Numbered from the stretch's first letter, positions 8,694 to 18,751 are shown. The stretch is DNA of 58,647 nucleotides from Streptomyces wedmorensis (GCF_000716445.1 NZ_JNWK01000045.1:1-58647); one strand, 5' to 3'. The notes: generated from the letters alone by a model not told the origin. Numbers and translations are program-made.

Positions 8694-10028
8694 GTGGCCC
8701 CGACTGACGACAGCGACAAGACAGAACCGACAGCCCCCACCGAACCGGCGACGCCCACCGAACCGACGGCTCCCGCGGACGTGACCGCCGGCTCCCGCGA
8801 GGGGACCGGCGAGGTGAGCGACAGAGGCGCTCTGGAGCCCTCCGCCTCCGGGGCCGTGGCGGCGCCGCCCGCGCCCTCGGCGGCCACGGCGGCGCGGATG
8901 CCGCGCTGGCTGCCGCGCGCCCTCGTCCTGGCCCTCGCGCTCTACTCCTGTTTCCTGCTCGGCAGCTGGGCCTTCCACCAGCTCGTCGGCCTCCTCGTCA
9001 ACATCCTGCTCGCCTTCTTCCTCGCCCTCGCCATCGAGCCGGCGGTCGGGCGGATGGCGGCGCGCGGGATGCGCCGGGGCCTCGCCACCTTCCTGGTCTT
9101 CCTCGCCGTCCTGGTCTTCGGCGTCGGCTTCGTCGTCCTCCTCGGGTCGATGCTCGCCGGCCAGATCGTCGACATGGTCGAGAACTTCCCCAAGTACCTC
9201 GACTCGCTGATCAACTGGATCAACCAGAGCTTCCACACGGACCTCTCGCGGGTCGAGGTCCAGGACAGCGTGCTGCGTTCCGACTGGCTGCAGAAGTACG
9301 TGCAGAACAGCGCGTCCGGAGTCCTCGACGTCTCCGCCACCGTCCTCGGCGGCCTGTTCCGGCTCCTGACGATCTTCCTGTTCTCGTTCTACTTCGCCGC
9401 CGACGGGCCCCGGCTGCGGCGCGCCCTGTGCTCCGTCCTGCCGCCCGCCCGCCAGACCGAGGTGCTGCGGGCCTGGGAGATCGCGGTCGACAAGACCGGC
9501 GGCTACCTCTACTCACGCGGCCTGATGGCCCTCATCTCGGGCGTCGCGCACTTCGTGCTCTTCGAGATCCTCGGCGTGCCGTACGCCCCCGCGCTCGCCG
9601 TGTGGGTCGGCCTGGTCTCGCAGTTCATCCCGACGATCGGCACCTACCTGGCCGGCGCGCTGCCGATGCTGATCGCCTTCACCGTCAACCCCTGGTACGC
9701 GCTGTGGGTGCTTTGCTTCGTCGTGGTCTACCAGCAGTTCGAGAACTACGTGCTCCAGCCGAAGCTGACCTCCAAGACCGTGGACATCCACCCGGCGGTG
9801 GCCTTCGGCTCGGTCATCGCGGGCACGGCGCTGCTCGGCGCCGTCGGCGCGCTGATCGCCATCCCGGCCGTCGCCACCCTGCAGGCCTTCCTGGGCGCCT
9901 ACGTGAAGCGGTACGACGTCACCGACGACCCGCGCGTCCACGGCCACCGGCGGTACGGCGAGGCGGTGGTGGCCCGGCTCCAGAAGGCCCTGCACCACAA
10001 GAAGGAGTCCTCGCCCGACGAGTCCTGA
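8694..10028 (+). CDS. AI-2E family (PerM/UPF0118) membrane transporter
   Basis: A membrane protein of about 444 residues from the GTG at 8694. The first 65 residues are a polar Thr/Pro/Ala-rich tail. Hydrophobic segments typical of the AI-2E permease family follow, with the conserved region from LVSQFIPTIGTYLAGALPMLIAF to the last helices, then a basic cytoplasmic tail. The family includes putative autoinducer exporters and Na+/H+ antiporters, so the substrate is unknown. An earlier in-frame GTG at 8631 would add 21 residues of poor quality. The gene is convergent with cydB. Confidence 0.85.
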   Translation: MAPTDDSDKTEPTAPTEPATPTEPTAPADVTAGSREGTGEVSDRGALEPSASGAVAAPPAPSAATAARMPRWLPRALVLALALYSCFLLGSWAFHQLVGLLVNILLAFFLALAIEPAVGRMAARGMRRGLATFLVFLAVLVFGVGFVVLLGSMLAGQIVDMVENFPKYLDSLINWINQSFHTDLSRVEVQDSVLRSDWLQKYVQNSASGVLDVSATVLGGLFRLLTIFLFSFYFAADGPRLRRALCSVLPPARQTEVLRAWEIAVDKTGGYLYSRGLMALISGVAHFVLFEILGVPYAPALAVWVGLVSQFIPTIGTYLAGALPMLIAFTVNPWYALWVLCFVVVYQQFENYVLQPKLTSKTVDIHPAVAFGSVIAGTALLGAVGALIAIPAVATLQAFLGAYVKRYDVTDDPRVHGHRRYGEAVVARLQKALHHKKESSPDES

Positions 10029-10048
10029 CCGGGCCCCGCGCGCGTGGG

Positions 10049-10828
10049 TCAGAGGTAGGAGGGCCGGGTCACCCGGTGCCGGAAGGCGTGCCAGGTCCAG
10101 GCCTGGACGGCGACCAGGAGCGGGGTGACGGCGAGCAGGGCGGGCACGAGCAGGGCGAGCGTGGCCGGGGCCGCCGTCCGCCCGGCCAGCGGGAGAGCGG
10201 TCCCCGCGGCGAGCGGCAGCCCGGCGAGCAGGACACCGGTGAACGCGAAGGACCACCACGGGCGCCCGGTGCGTCCGACGAGCCGGCGGGCCCGCTCGTA
10301 CGGCGGTCCCGTGAGCCGGAGCGTGGCGAAGCCGAGGCCGTGCGCGGCGAACAGCGCCGCCACGGCGAGCGCGGTGAGGGCGGCCGTCGGGCCGGTCGCC
10401 GACGCGTACGGCCGTCCTGTGAGCAGGGCCGCGAGCAGCCACCCCCAGGAGAGCGCCACGGTCCAGCTGCCGCACGTCACGGCGGTGTCGCAGCCCGCGC
10501 GCCAGCGGGGGCCCGGGCCCCGGCCGCGCGACCAGAGCCCCGCGTCCCGGACGATCCAGCCGGTCAGGAGGGCCACGAGGACCGGGAACTGGCCGCTGAG
10601 GAGCTCCCCTTCGAGAGTGGGGAAGCAGCCGACGAGCACGCCCGCGGCGGCGACCAGCCAGACCTCGTTGCCCAGGAAGAAGGGGGCGAAGGAGGCGAGG
10701 ACGAGGCGCCGCTCGCGGTCGTCCCGGCCGAGCCAGGGGGTGAGCATGCCGGTGCCGATGTCCGCGCCGGCGAGCACGAACCAGCCCGCGGCGAAGAAGG
10801 CGAGCAGGGCGATGGACAGGGTCTCCAC
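10049..10828 (-). CDS. cydB: Cytochrome bd-type oxidase subunit II, short form
   Basis: A 259-residue polytopic protein. The N-terminus (FFAAGWFVLAGADIGTGMLTPWLGRDDRERRLVLASFAPFFLGNEVWL) is the conserved first part of CydB. It is shorter than the roughly 330-380 residues usual for the family, with the loss in the middle and C-terminal helices. The frame is clean, with no frameshift trace, so this looks like a compact variant and not a pseudogene. The GTG start has GGAG upstream. It follows cydA by 35 bases and would form the second subunit of a quinol oxidase. Confidence 0.82.
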   Translation of the reverse strand: METLSIALLAFFAAGWFVLAGADIGTGMLTPWLGRDDRERRLVLASFAPFFLGNEVWLVAAAGVLVGCFPTLEGELLSGQFPVLVALLTGWIVRDAGLWSRGRGPGPRWRAGCDTAVTCGSWTVALSWGWLLAALLTGRPYASATGPTAALTALAVAALFAAHGLGFATLRLTGPPYERARRLVGRTGRPWWSFAFTGVLLAGLPLAAGTALPLAGRTAAPATLALLVPALLAVTPLLVAVQAWTWHAFRHRVTRPSYL

Positions 10829-10863
10829 GGGGACTCCTCGGGTGTTCCTCGACGGGGGCGGCG

Positions 10864-12159
10864 TCAGTAGCGCGGTGCGGGCAGGGCGTCGGCGGGGTCG
10901 GGCCCGTCCGCCGCGCCGGAGGGCCGCTCGTCGTGGCCGAGGCCGGACTCGACGGGGCCGCGGCGGGCGTGCCGGGTCAGCAGCCAGGCGTTGAGCACGG
11001 CGAGCAGGACGAAGACCGTGGTGAAGACGGCGAGGGAGAGACGCATGGTGGCGGGGGAGAGGTCCGAGACCGCGTCCTCCGTCCTGAGCAGCCCGTAGAC
11101 CACCCAGGGCTGCCGCCCGGCCTCCCGGAAGACCCAGCCGCCGATCATGGCCAGATACGGCAGCGGTACGGCCGCCATCAGGGCGAGGTGCCACAACCGG
11201 AACCGGAAGACGACCTTCTTGAAGCAGGCCAGGATCACCCCGGCGAAGCACAGGTACATCATCAGCGCGAAGGCGATCAGCATCACGAGACCGCCGCCCC
11301 GGGTCCAGGCCTCCGACGGCACGTAGTCGCCCGGCCCGAAACGGGCCGTCATCTCCGTCTGGAGCCGGGCGATCTCCGCCGCCTCGCCGCTGAAGACGGC
11401 CGACTTCATCGGCTGGAACGTGGCCAGGACGCCGAACTGGAGCCCGCCGAAGACCGCCGCCGCCATCAGCGCCGGCGCCGACAGGAACACCCCGATCCGC
11501 AGACTGCGGCCGAAGAACTCCCACTCGGGGGTGCGCCGGAACAGGTGGTACGCGCTCACTCCGGCCATGAAGAACCCTGCGGTGAGCAGGGCGCCCGCCA
11601 GGACGTGCCCGAAGGCGAGGAGCGCCGACGGGTTGGTCAGGACCGCGACCGGGTCGTCGAGGACCAGCTCGCCGTTCTCGGAGCCGTACCCCACCGGGTG
11701 GTTGAGGAAGCCGTTGGAGACGAGGATCCAGTACGCCGAGAGGTAGGCGGTCAGGCAGACGATCCAGATCGCGGCCAGGTGGGCCCAGCGACCGAGCCGG
11801 TTCCAGCCGAAGATCCACAGGCCGAGGAAGGTCGACTCGACGAAGAACGCCACGATCGTCTCCACGGCGAGCGAGGCGCCGAGGACGTTGCCCGCCTCGT
11901 GGGTGAGCCCGCTCCAGGCCATGCCGAACTGGAACTCCATCACGAGGCCCGTGACGATGCCGACCGCGTAGTTGATCACGTACAACTGGCCCCAGAAGCG
12001 CACCATGCGCGCGTGCAGCGGCTTCCGGCTGAGGGTGGCCCTGGTCTGGAGCACGGCCACGACCGTCACCAGCCCCAGGGTGAGGGCGACGAAGAGGAAG
12101 TGGCCGCCCGCCGTGAGGGCGAACTGCAGCCGCGCGAGATCGAGTACGTCCTGATTCAC
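10864..12159 (-). CDS. cydA: Cytochrome bd-type ubiquinol oxidase subunit I
   Basis: A 431-residue membrane protein that oxidises quinol and reduces oxygen at the haem b/d centres. The N-terminal His ligand lies in LTAGGHFLFVALTLGL; a second candidate is in LLAFGHVLAGALL. The methionine ligand region reads FQPMK, and GRQPWVVYGLLRT is the conserved C-terminal signature. The Q-loop is short. The last 30 residues are polar and Pro/Asp-rich. It is the first gene of a cydAB operon without the cydCD transporter, so it may be an accessory copy and not the main bd oxidase. Confidence 0.9.
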   Translation of the reverse strand: MNQDVLDLARLQFALTAGGHFLFVALTLGLVTVVAVLQTRATLSRKPLHARMVRFWGQLYVINYAVGIVTGLVMEFQFGMAWSGLTHEAGNVLGASLAVETIVAFFVESTFLGLWIFGWNRLGRWAHLAAIWIVCLTAYLSAYWILVSNGFLNHPVGYGSENGELVLDDPVAVLTNPSALLAFGHVLAGALLTAGFFMAGVSAYHLFRRTPEWEFFGRSLRIGVFLSAPALMAAAVFGGLQFGVLATFQPMKSAVFSGEAAEIARLQTEMTARFGPGDYVPSEAWTRGGGLVMLIAFALMMYLCFAGVILACFKKVVFRFRLWHLALMAAVPLPYLAMIGGWVFREAGRQPWVVYGLLRTEDAVSDLSPATMRLSLAVFTTVFVLLAVLNAWLLTRHARRGPVESGLGHDERPSGAADGPDPADALPAPRY

Positions 12160-12375
12160 CCGGTCAGCGTGGGCGCACGGTCAGGTGCCCGGCGTCACCC
12201 CACGGAGGACACCCGCCGTACCCCGTCGGTTGCGCCGCCCCACGCGCGCGTACCCCAGGAGTCGTCCCTGGCCGGTCCCGTCCCCTAGGGGTGTCCTGTG
12301 CCGGTCGGGGCCGGGCCCGCGAAGCCTGGCACCGGGGTGTCCGAAGCATCCCGCCGGATTCGGCACGCCCCGGCG

Positions 12376-13044
12376 TCAGGCCAGCCAGCCGGGGGTGATC
12401 ATTCCGGACTCGTACGCCAGGATCACCAGCTGCGCCCGGTCCCGTACGGCCAGCTTGGTCATGATGCGGCTGACGTGGGTCTTGGCGGTGGCGGGGGAGA
12501 GGACGAGCCGGCCGGCGATCTCGTCGTTGGAGAGGCCCGCCCCGACGAGACCCAGGACCTCGCGCTCCCGCTCGGTGAGGGCGTTCAGCCGGGGGCTGGG
12601 GTCCGGCTGCCGCCCGACGAGCCCGGCGAACTCGGCGATCAGGCGGCGCGTCACGGCCGGTGAGATCAGGGCGTCGCCGCGCGCCACCACCCTTACCGCG
12701 TGAAGCAGTTCCATCGGCTCGGTGTCCTTGACGAGGAACCCGGACGCGCCGGCGCGCAGCGCCCCGTACACGTGGTCGTCGGCGTCGAAGGTGGTCAGGA
12801 TGACCACGCGGACCCCCTCCAGGCGCTCGTCGGCGGTGATGCGCCGCGTGGCCTCGAGGCCGTCGAGGACCGGCATGCGGATGTCCATCAGGACCACGTC
12901 CGGGCGCAGTTCACGGGCGAGACCGATCGCCTGCTCCCCGTCCCCCGCCTCGCCCACGACCTCGATGTCCTCCTCGTCCGACAGGATCGACCGGAAGCCG
13001 GCCCGGACCAGGGTCTGGTCGTCGGCGAGCACGACGCGGATCAT
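12376..13044 (-). CDS. NarL/FixJ-type response regulator
   Basis: A 222-residue regulator. The receiver domain has the acidic pair at residues 8-9 and a phospho-acceptor Asp near 54 (VLMDIRMP). The C-terminal LuxR-type helix-turn-helix is LTEREREVLGLVGAGLSNDEIAGRLVLSPATAKTHVSRIMTKL. It overlaps the histidine kinase upstream by an ATGA and is surely its partner. The 216 bases between it and cydA contain no further gene. Confidence 0.93.
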   Translation of the reverse strand: MIRVVLADDQTLVRAGFRSILSDEEDIEVVGEAGDGEQAIGLARELRPDVVLMDIRMPVLDGLEATRRITADERLEGVRVVILTTFDADDHVYGALRAGASGFLVKDTEPMELLHAVRVVARGDALISPAVTRRLIAEFAGLVGRQPDPSPRLNALTEREREVLGLVGAGLSNDEIAGRLVLSPATAKTHVSRIMTKLAVRDRAQLVILAYESGMITPGWLA

Positions 13045-14336
13045 CGGGGGTCCCCTTCGGAGGAGGCGGGCGGAGTACGGGGTGACGCGGGCGGAGTGCG
13101 TGGCGGCTCGTCGGAGCCGGGCCGGGGTCCGGGCGCGCCCGGCGGGGCAAGGGGTAGCCGGGCGTCCACGACGAAGCCGCCGCCGTCGGCGTTCCGGGCG
13201 GTGAGCTGCCCGCCGAACGCGCGGGCCCGTTCGGCCATGCCCCGGATGCCGCTGCCCAGCGGCCCGTCCTCCGGCGCGCCCACGCCGTCGTCGGCGATCC
13301 GCAGGCGCACCGCGTCCGCGCCCCAGTCGAGGGTGACGCGCACGGTTCCCGCGCCCGCGTGGCGGGTGACGTTCGTCAGCGACTCCTGCACGATCCGGTA
13401 CGCGGCCAGGTCGACCGGCGGCGGCAGCGGCACGGGGGTGCCCGTGGTGCTCGTACGGACGTCGAGCCCGGCGCCGCGGGCACGTTCGACCAGGTCGCCG
13501 AGGAGCGCGAGACCGGAGGAGGCCGGGGCGGTCGGGGTGGCCTCGTCGGCCCGGCGCAGCATCCCGAGGGTCGCCCGGAGCTCGCGCAGCGCGTCCTTGC
13601 TGGTGGCCTTCACGGCCTCGAGGGCCTCGGTGGCGGTGGCGAGACCCGCCTCCGGGGCCGGTCCCTTGCCGAGCCGGTGCAGCGCCGCACCGGACTGGAC
13701 GTTGATCAGCGAGATGCTGTGGCCGAGCACGTCGTGCACCTCCCTGGCGATCCGCAGCCGCTCCTCGGTGGCACCCTGCCGGGCCCGGGCCTCCTGCTCC
13801 CGCTCGGCGGCGAGTGCCCGCTGCTCCACCTCGTGCAGATAGGCGGTCCGGGTGCGCTGGGCCCGGCCCACGGCGACCAGGCTGATCAGCCAGCCCGCCA
13901 GCATCGCGAGCGAGGTGTCGTCGATCTGCCGGTGCCCGGGCTGCTGCCGGATCTCGCCGACCCCCACCGCGAGCAGCGTGACGGCCGCGAGCGCGACGGC
14001 GGCCGCGAACCGGCCCTCGGCGGCGGTCGTGTACAGCGCCAGCGCGAAGGCGATCATGAGCGGGCCGTCCTGGGCGGACAGCGGGTAGTAGACGACGCAG
14101 GCGAGGAGCGTGACCACGGCCACGGCGACGGGCTGCCGCCGCCGGAAGTACAGGGCCCCGCAGCCGACCAGGATCAGAGCCCAGCCGAGCACCGTGCGGA
14201 GCGCCGGCTCGCTCGCGTACCGCGCCGAGACCAGCGTCCAGACCGCGACGACGAGCAGCACGACACCCGCCACGAGAGCGTCGGCCGTCCGCGGCGACGT
14301 GCGGCCGCCGCCGGGGGCGCGGAGGGGGAGGGGCAT
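13041..14336 (-). CDS. HisKA_3-type sensor histidine kinase
   Basis: A 431-residue kinase. About five hydrophobic segments fill residues 20-150. The dimerisation/phosphotransfer helix REVHDVLGHSISLINVQSG follows near 200, then the ATPase domain with GAGTVRVTLDW and DGVGAPEDGPLGSGIRGMAERA. The C-terminal tail is Pro/Ser-rich. With no obvious extracellular domain it probably senses a membrane or intracellular signal. The gene starts the two-gene operon. The 235 bases upstream hold three 26-base direct repeats. Confidence 0.92.
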   Translation of the reverse strand: MPLPLRAPGGGRTSPRTADALVAGVVLLVVAVWTLVSARYASEPALRTVLGWALILVGCGALYFRRRQPVAVAVVTLLACVVYYPLSAQDGPLMIAFALALYTTAAEGRFAAAVALAAVTLLAVGVGEIRQQPGHRQIDDTSLAMLAGWLISLVAVGRAQRTRTAYLHEVEQRALAAEREQEARARQGATEERLRIAREVHDVLGHSISLINVQSGAALHRLGKGPAPEAGLATATEALEAVKATSKDALRELRATLGMLRRADEATPTAPASSGLALLGDLVERARGAGLDVRTSTTGTPVPLPPPVDLAAYRIVQESLTNVTRHAGAGTVRVTLDWGADAVRLRIADDGVGAPEDGPLGSGIRGMAERARAFGGQLTARNADGGGFVVDARLPLAPPGAPGPRPGSDEPPRTPPASPRTPPASSEGDPR

Positions 14337-14404
14337 GCGTCGAAGGATAGGGGGCGGCGACGGCTCGGCGCCGGGACCGGCCAGGGCGCGGAGGGGCGAG
14401 GGAG

Positions 14405-14482
14405 CGGAGTTGTGCGCGGGGACGAGGGGCCGGAGTTGTGCGCGCGGGCGAGGGACCGGAGTCGTGCGAGCGGGCGAGGGCG
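14405..14482. repeat. Three 26-base direct repeats in a divergent promoter region
   Basis: CGGAGTtGTGCGcG begins at 14405, 14431 and 14457, exactly 26 bases apart. Each copy continues into a GG-CGAGGG tail. The repeats lie between the divergent sensor kinase (starting at 14336) and alpha/beta hydrolase (starting at 14572), so they could be stacked regulator sites. A chance GC-rich minisatellite is the alternative. Confidence 0.6.
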
Positions 14483-14571
14483 GCGGTCGTTGCCGGTGTG
14501 GCGGGAGGCCAGTAGCGTCGTGGCGCCGGAGTGGCGACGACGCCCGGGTACGGCCGGGGGACGGGGGCGGA

Positions 14572-15441
14572 ATGGCCGAGTGCGACGTGGTCGAGAGCGA
14601 CGTGGAACTGGCCGACGGAAGCGGGCTGCACGTCTACGACACCGGGGACGGCGGCTCAGGCGACGGACTCGTCGTCTTCTGGCACCACGGAACGCCGAAC
14701 ATCGGCGCCCCTCCCGAGCCCCTGTTCCCCGCCGCCGCCCGGCTGGGGATCCGCTGGGTCTCGTACGACCGCCCCGGCTACGGCGGATCCGGCTCCCGCC
14801 CGGGACGGGACGTCGCGTCGGCCGCCGCCGACGTGCGCTCCGTCGCCGACGCGCTGGGCATCGGCCGCTTCGCGGTCATGGGGCACTCCGGTGGCGCCCC
14901 GCACGCGCTCGCGTGCGGGGCCCTGCTGCCCGAGCGGGTCATCGGAGTCGTCGGCGTGGCCGGGTTGGCGCCGTACGGCGCCGAGGGACTCGACTGGTTC
15001 GGGGGGATGACGGAGTCCGGCGCGGCGGCCTTGCGCGCGGCGGCGGAAGGGCGGGCGGCGAAGGAGGCGTACGAGGCGACCGCCGCGTACGACCCGGAGA
15101 TGTTCACCCCGGCCGACCACGAGGCGCTCGCCGGCGAGTGGTCCTGGTTCGGCGACGTCGTCGGTCCGGCCATGGCGTCGGGTCCCGGCGGGCTGATCGA
15201 CGACGACCTGGCGTACGTCGCTCCGTGGGGCTTCGACCCCACCCGGATCGCCGCGCCTGTGCTCCTGCTGCACGGCGGCGAGGACCGCGTCGTGCCCGAC
15301 TCGCACGCCCGCTGGCTGGCCGGCCGCTGCCCCACGGCGGAACTGCGTCCGAGCCCGCCCGACGGACACGTCTCGGTGCTCCGGAGCGGCGGACCGGAGG
15401 CGCTGGAATGGCTCGCGGAGGTGGCGGGCACCGCTCGCTGA
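14572..15441 (+). CDS. Alpha/beta hydrolase
   Basis: A 289-residue alpha/beta-fold hydrolase. The oxyanion HG motif lies in WHHGTPNIG near residue 40 and the nucleophile elbow GHSGG near 102-106. The acid and His fall in LLHGGEDRVVPDSHARW and PDGHVSVL near the C-terminus, completing a Ser-Asp-His triad. A lid insert occupies about 125-200. The substrate is not predictable. It is transcribed away from the two-component system. The ATG at 14572 begins MAECDVVESDV. Confidence 0.88.
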   Translation: MAECDVVESDVELADGSGLHVYDTGDGGSGDGLVVFWHHGTPNIGAPPEPLFPAAARLGIRWVSYDRPGYGGSGSRPGRDVASAAADVRSVADALGIGRFAVMGHSGGAPHALACGALLPERVIGVVGVAGLAPYGAEGLDWFGGMTESGAAALRAAAEGRAAKEAYEATAAYDPEMFTPADHEALAGEWSWFGDVVGPAMASGPGGLIDDDLAYVAPWGFDPTRIAAPVLLLHGGEDRVVPDSHARWLAGRCPTAELRPSPPDGHVSVLRSGGPEALEWLAEVAGTAR

Positions 15442-15588
15442 GGCCGCTCGGCGCCCCGTGCGAGAAGGACGCGTACGGGCCGCGGGAACGTCGGCGCACA
15501 CGGCCCTGGCAACCATTCCGGCCCCGCACGGGTCCTCCACGCCGAGGCCCTGGGCGGGCCACGTGGTGGGTGAGGACGGGGGAGCGCC

Positions 15589-15927
15589 GTGGGAGTCCGA
15601 CGGGTAGCGAAGGGCATCGGCGAGTTCCTGCTGGAGACGGTCGGGGAGGCCGTCGCGGACCTGATCCTCACCCTGCTCGCCTGCGCTCTGCTCGCTTGCC
15701 TGGTTCTGATCGCCCACCTGAGCTGGTCCTTCAGCCCGCGCTTGACCGTCGCGGGCGCCGGACTGCTCAGCCTGGTCCTCGCCCACGGCGCCTGGAGGAC
15801 CTTCCGCGATCCCACGAAGGGTCGCCGCCGCCGGCGCCTCGCCGCCGTGACCACGGCCGTCTTCACGTTGACCGCCTCGACGGGCTTGTTCCTGTTTCTC
15901 TACAGCACAGGGTGCGACTGCCTGTGA
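15589..15927 (+). CDS. Small membrane protein of unknown function
   Basis: A 112-residue protein with a short amphipathic N-terminus, a hydrophobic pair at about residues 22-45 and 52-68, a basic loop (DPTKGRRRRRLAA) and a final helix near 85-105 that ends in a CDC-type tail (GCDCL). GGGGGAG lies just upstream of the GTG start. I do not recognise the family. It sits alone between the hydrolase and the recA promoter. Confidence 0.6.
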   Translation: MGVRRVAKGIGEFLLETVGEAVADLILTLLACALLACLVLIAHLSWSFSPRLTVAGAGLLSLVLAHGAWRTFRDPTKGRRRRRLAAVTTAVFTLTASTGLFLFLYSTGCDCL

Positions 15928-15988
15928 CAGCGGTTCCGCACCGCCTCGCAGCCGCTCGCGCAGGGGCCGAGGGGTGGGCGTGGCGCGC

Positions 15989-16017
15989 TTGACACTGAAA
16001 TCGAACATCCATTCTCA
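15989..16017 (+). promoter_or_regulatory. recA promoter with LexA (SOS) box
   Basis: TTGACA at 15989-15994 is a consensus -35. About 17 bases later comes a weak -10 (TTCTCA, 16012-16017). TCGAACATCCATTC at 16001-16014 fits the actinobacterial LexA box (CGAAC-N4-GTTCG type) and overlaps the promoter spacer, so LexA would block RNA polymerase until DNA damage. Confidence 0.75.
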
Positions 16018-16155
16018 TGGGAGTCCGGCCCTTGGGAACACTGGGTTGTCGACGAGTTGTCCACAGGCCGGAGGGGACGTCGGGGCCCATTGTCAGTGGC
16101 AGGGGTTAGCGTCTTTCACATGAAGCGATCGACTCAAGCAAACCGGGTGGAACCC

Positions 16156-17289
<1,134 letters not shown>

Positions 17290-17293
17290 ACCG

Positions 17294-17860
17294 GTGACCG
17301 GTCGCACCGAATGGCCGGGTGACAGCCCCGACTCGTCGAGGGCCGAGAAGGAGCTGTCACCCCAGGATCCGGCTGAGCGGGCGCGAGCGATCTGCCTGCG
17401 CCTGCTCACCGGGACCCCGCGCACGCGAAAGCAGCTCGCCGACGCGCTGCGCAAGCGGGAGATCCCCGACGACGTGGCGGAGGAGATCCTCTCCCGCTTC
17501 GAGGACGTCGGGCTCATCGACGACGCCGCCTTCGCGGGAGCGTGGGTGGAGTCCCGCCACCACGGCCGGGGCCTCGCGCGCAGAGCCCTCGCCCGGGAGC
17601 TGCGGACCAAAGGCGTCGAGCCGACCCTCATCCAGGAGGCGGTGAGCCGGCTCGACTCCGACCAGGAGGAGGCCACTGCGCGCGAGCTGGTCGCCCGCAA
17701 GCTGCGCGCCACCCAGGGCCTCGACCGCGACCGCCGCCTGCGCCGGCTCGCCGGAATGCTCGCCCGCAAGGGATACCCGGAGGGCATGGCCCTCCGCGTC
17801 GTCCGCCAGGCGCTGGAGGCCGAGGGCGAGGACACGGACGGGCTGGACGAGTCCTTCTGA
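17294..17860 (+). CDS. recX: RecX regulatory protein
   Basis: A 188-residue inhibitor of RecA filament growth. The three tandem three-helix repeats are visible: ARAICLRLLTGTPRTRKQLADALRKR, then VGLIDDAAFAGAWVESRH with GLARRALARELRTKGV, and a last repeat ending MALRVVRQALEAEG. The GTG start lies four bases after recA, so the pair is co-transcribed. A strong hairpin overlaps its last codons. Confidence 0.96.
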   Translation: MTGRTEWPGDSPDSSRAEKELSPQDPAERARAICLRLLTGTPRTRKQLADALRKREIPDDVAEEILSRFEDVGLIDDAAFAGAWVESRHHGRGLARRALARELRTKGVEPTLIQEAVSRLDSDQEEATARELVARKLRATQGLDRDRRLRRLAGMLARKGYPEGMALRVVRQALEAEGEDTDGLDESF

Positions 17861-17887
17861 CACGGGGGGACAGAAGGACTCGTCCAG
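17843..17887 (+). terminator. recA-recX transcription terminator
   Basis: A perfect 17-base stem (CTGGACGAGTCCTTCTG, 17843-17859, pairing with 17871-17887) with an 11-base loop contains the recX stop codon. There is no U tract, as is usual in Streptomyces. The rest of the gap to 18085 shows no gene. Confidence 0.8.
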
Positions 17888-18085
17888 CCTGCGGGGGAGC
17901 CCGGCCCGGGGTCGGACGCCGGGGGCCGGGAAGGCGACGGGCAAGTCCCGTCGGCCCGGGGGCGGGCGCCGGACGGCCGGGGGGCGGCCTGTGGTCAGGC
18001 GCGGCCGGGACGGTCGTGTACGGCACGGCGTCCGGTCGGGCCGAAACGCCCGGCGGAGGCCGCCCGCAGCTCGGTCGGCCCGTGG

Positions 18086-18751
18086 TCAGGCGCGGGTGGC
18101 CGGCAGGAGGACGGGGAGGCCGGCGGCTTTCCAGGCTTGGAAGCCGCCGATGAGGTCGGTTGCCCGGTGCAGACCGAGGCGGCGTAGGGACTCGGCCGCG
18201 AGGGAGGAGGCGTAGCCCTCGTTGCAGAGGACGACCACCCGGAGGTCGTGGCTGTCCGCCTCCGCCGCGCGGTGGCTGCCCAGGGGGTCCAGCCGCCATT
18301 CCAGTTCGTTGCGCTCGACGATCAGCGCGCCCGGGATCAGGCCGTCGCGTTCCCGCAGGGCCGAGTAGCGCGTGTCCACCAGGAGCGCGTCGCCCGCCTC
18401 GTACGCCTGGTAGGCGTCGCGGGGCTCGATCCGGTCGAGGCCCGACCTGACCTGCTCCAGGAGTTCGTCGATGCCCACGCGGCCGTCGACCGCTCGTCCG
18501 CCGTCGCCCACGTGTGCCGTTCCCGTCCCTGCTTGTCCGTCGCCCACGTGTCCCGTTCCCTGCCTCGCTTGTCCGTCGCCCACGTGTGCCGTCCCCGTCC
18601 CTGCTTGTCCGTCGCCCACGTGTGCCGTCCCCGGCCTCGCTTGTCCGTCGCCCACGTGTCCCGTTCCCGGCCTCGCTTGTCCGTCGCCCACGTGTGCCGT
18701 CCCCGCTCGTCGCTCGTTCACCGCTCGGCCGATCGACGTCTCGTCGCTCAC
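18086..18751 (-). CDS. Rhodanese-domain protein with repeat-rich N-terminus
   Basis: A 221-residue protein. Residues 1-85 are a disordered region of six 12-residue repeats of the type GTAHVGDGQARP. Residues 95-221 form a rhodanese domain with the catalytic Cys in VVVLCNEGYASSLAAESLRRLG and VDTR/GALI strands. Rhodaneses move sulfane sulfur; beside a cysteine dioxygenase and a Cys-rich leader peptide this one likely takes part in thiol oxidation or detoxification. The GTG start overlaps the dioxygenase stop (GTGA). The repeat region may vary between strains. Confidence 0.85.
   Translation of the reverse strand: MSDETSIGRAVNERRAGTAHVGDGQARPGTGHVGDGQARPGTAHVGDGQAGTGTAHVGDGQARQGTGHVGDGQAGTGTAHVGDGGRAVDGRVGIDELLEQVRSGLDRIEPRDAYQAYEAGDALLVDTRYSALRERDGLIPGALIVERNELEWRLDPLGSHRAAEADSHDLRVVVLCNEGYASSLAAESLRRLGLHRATDLIGGFQAWKAAGLPVLLPATRA
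18503..18709. repeat. 36-base in-frame tandem repeat (six copies)
   Basis: GTCGCCCACGTGT begins at 18503, 18539, 18575, 18611, 18647 and 18683, exactly 36 bases apart. Each unit encodes 12 residues of the rhodanese protein and includes the palindrome CACGTG. Copies differ in the A/G and RP/GT positions. It is a coding minisatellite, not a CRISPR array, because no unique spacers separate the units. Confidence 0.93.

Noticed and set aside
13359..15992. An 877-codon plus-strand frame across kinase, hydrolase and the recA upstream region
   Set aside because: It is antisense to the kinase and out of frame with the hydrolase, and shows no domain or ribosome-binding site.
18503..18709. Possible CRISPR array because of regular 36-base periodicity
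   Set aside because: Units are contiguous without unique spacers, stay in one reading frame of a rhodanese gene, and no cas genes are near.
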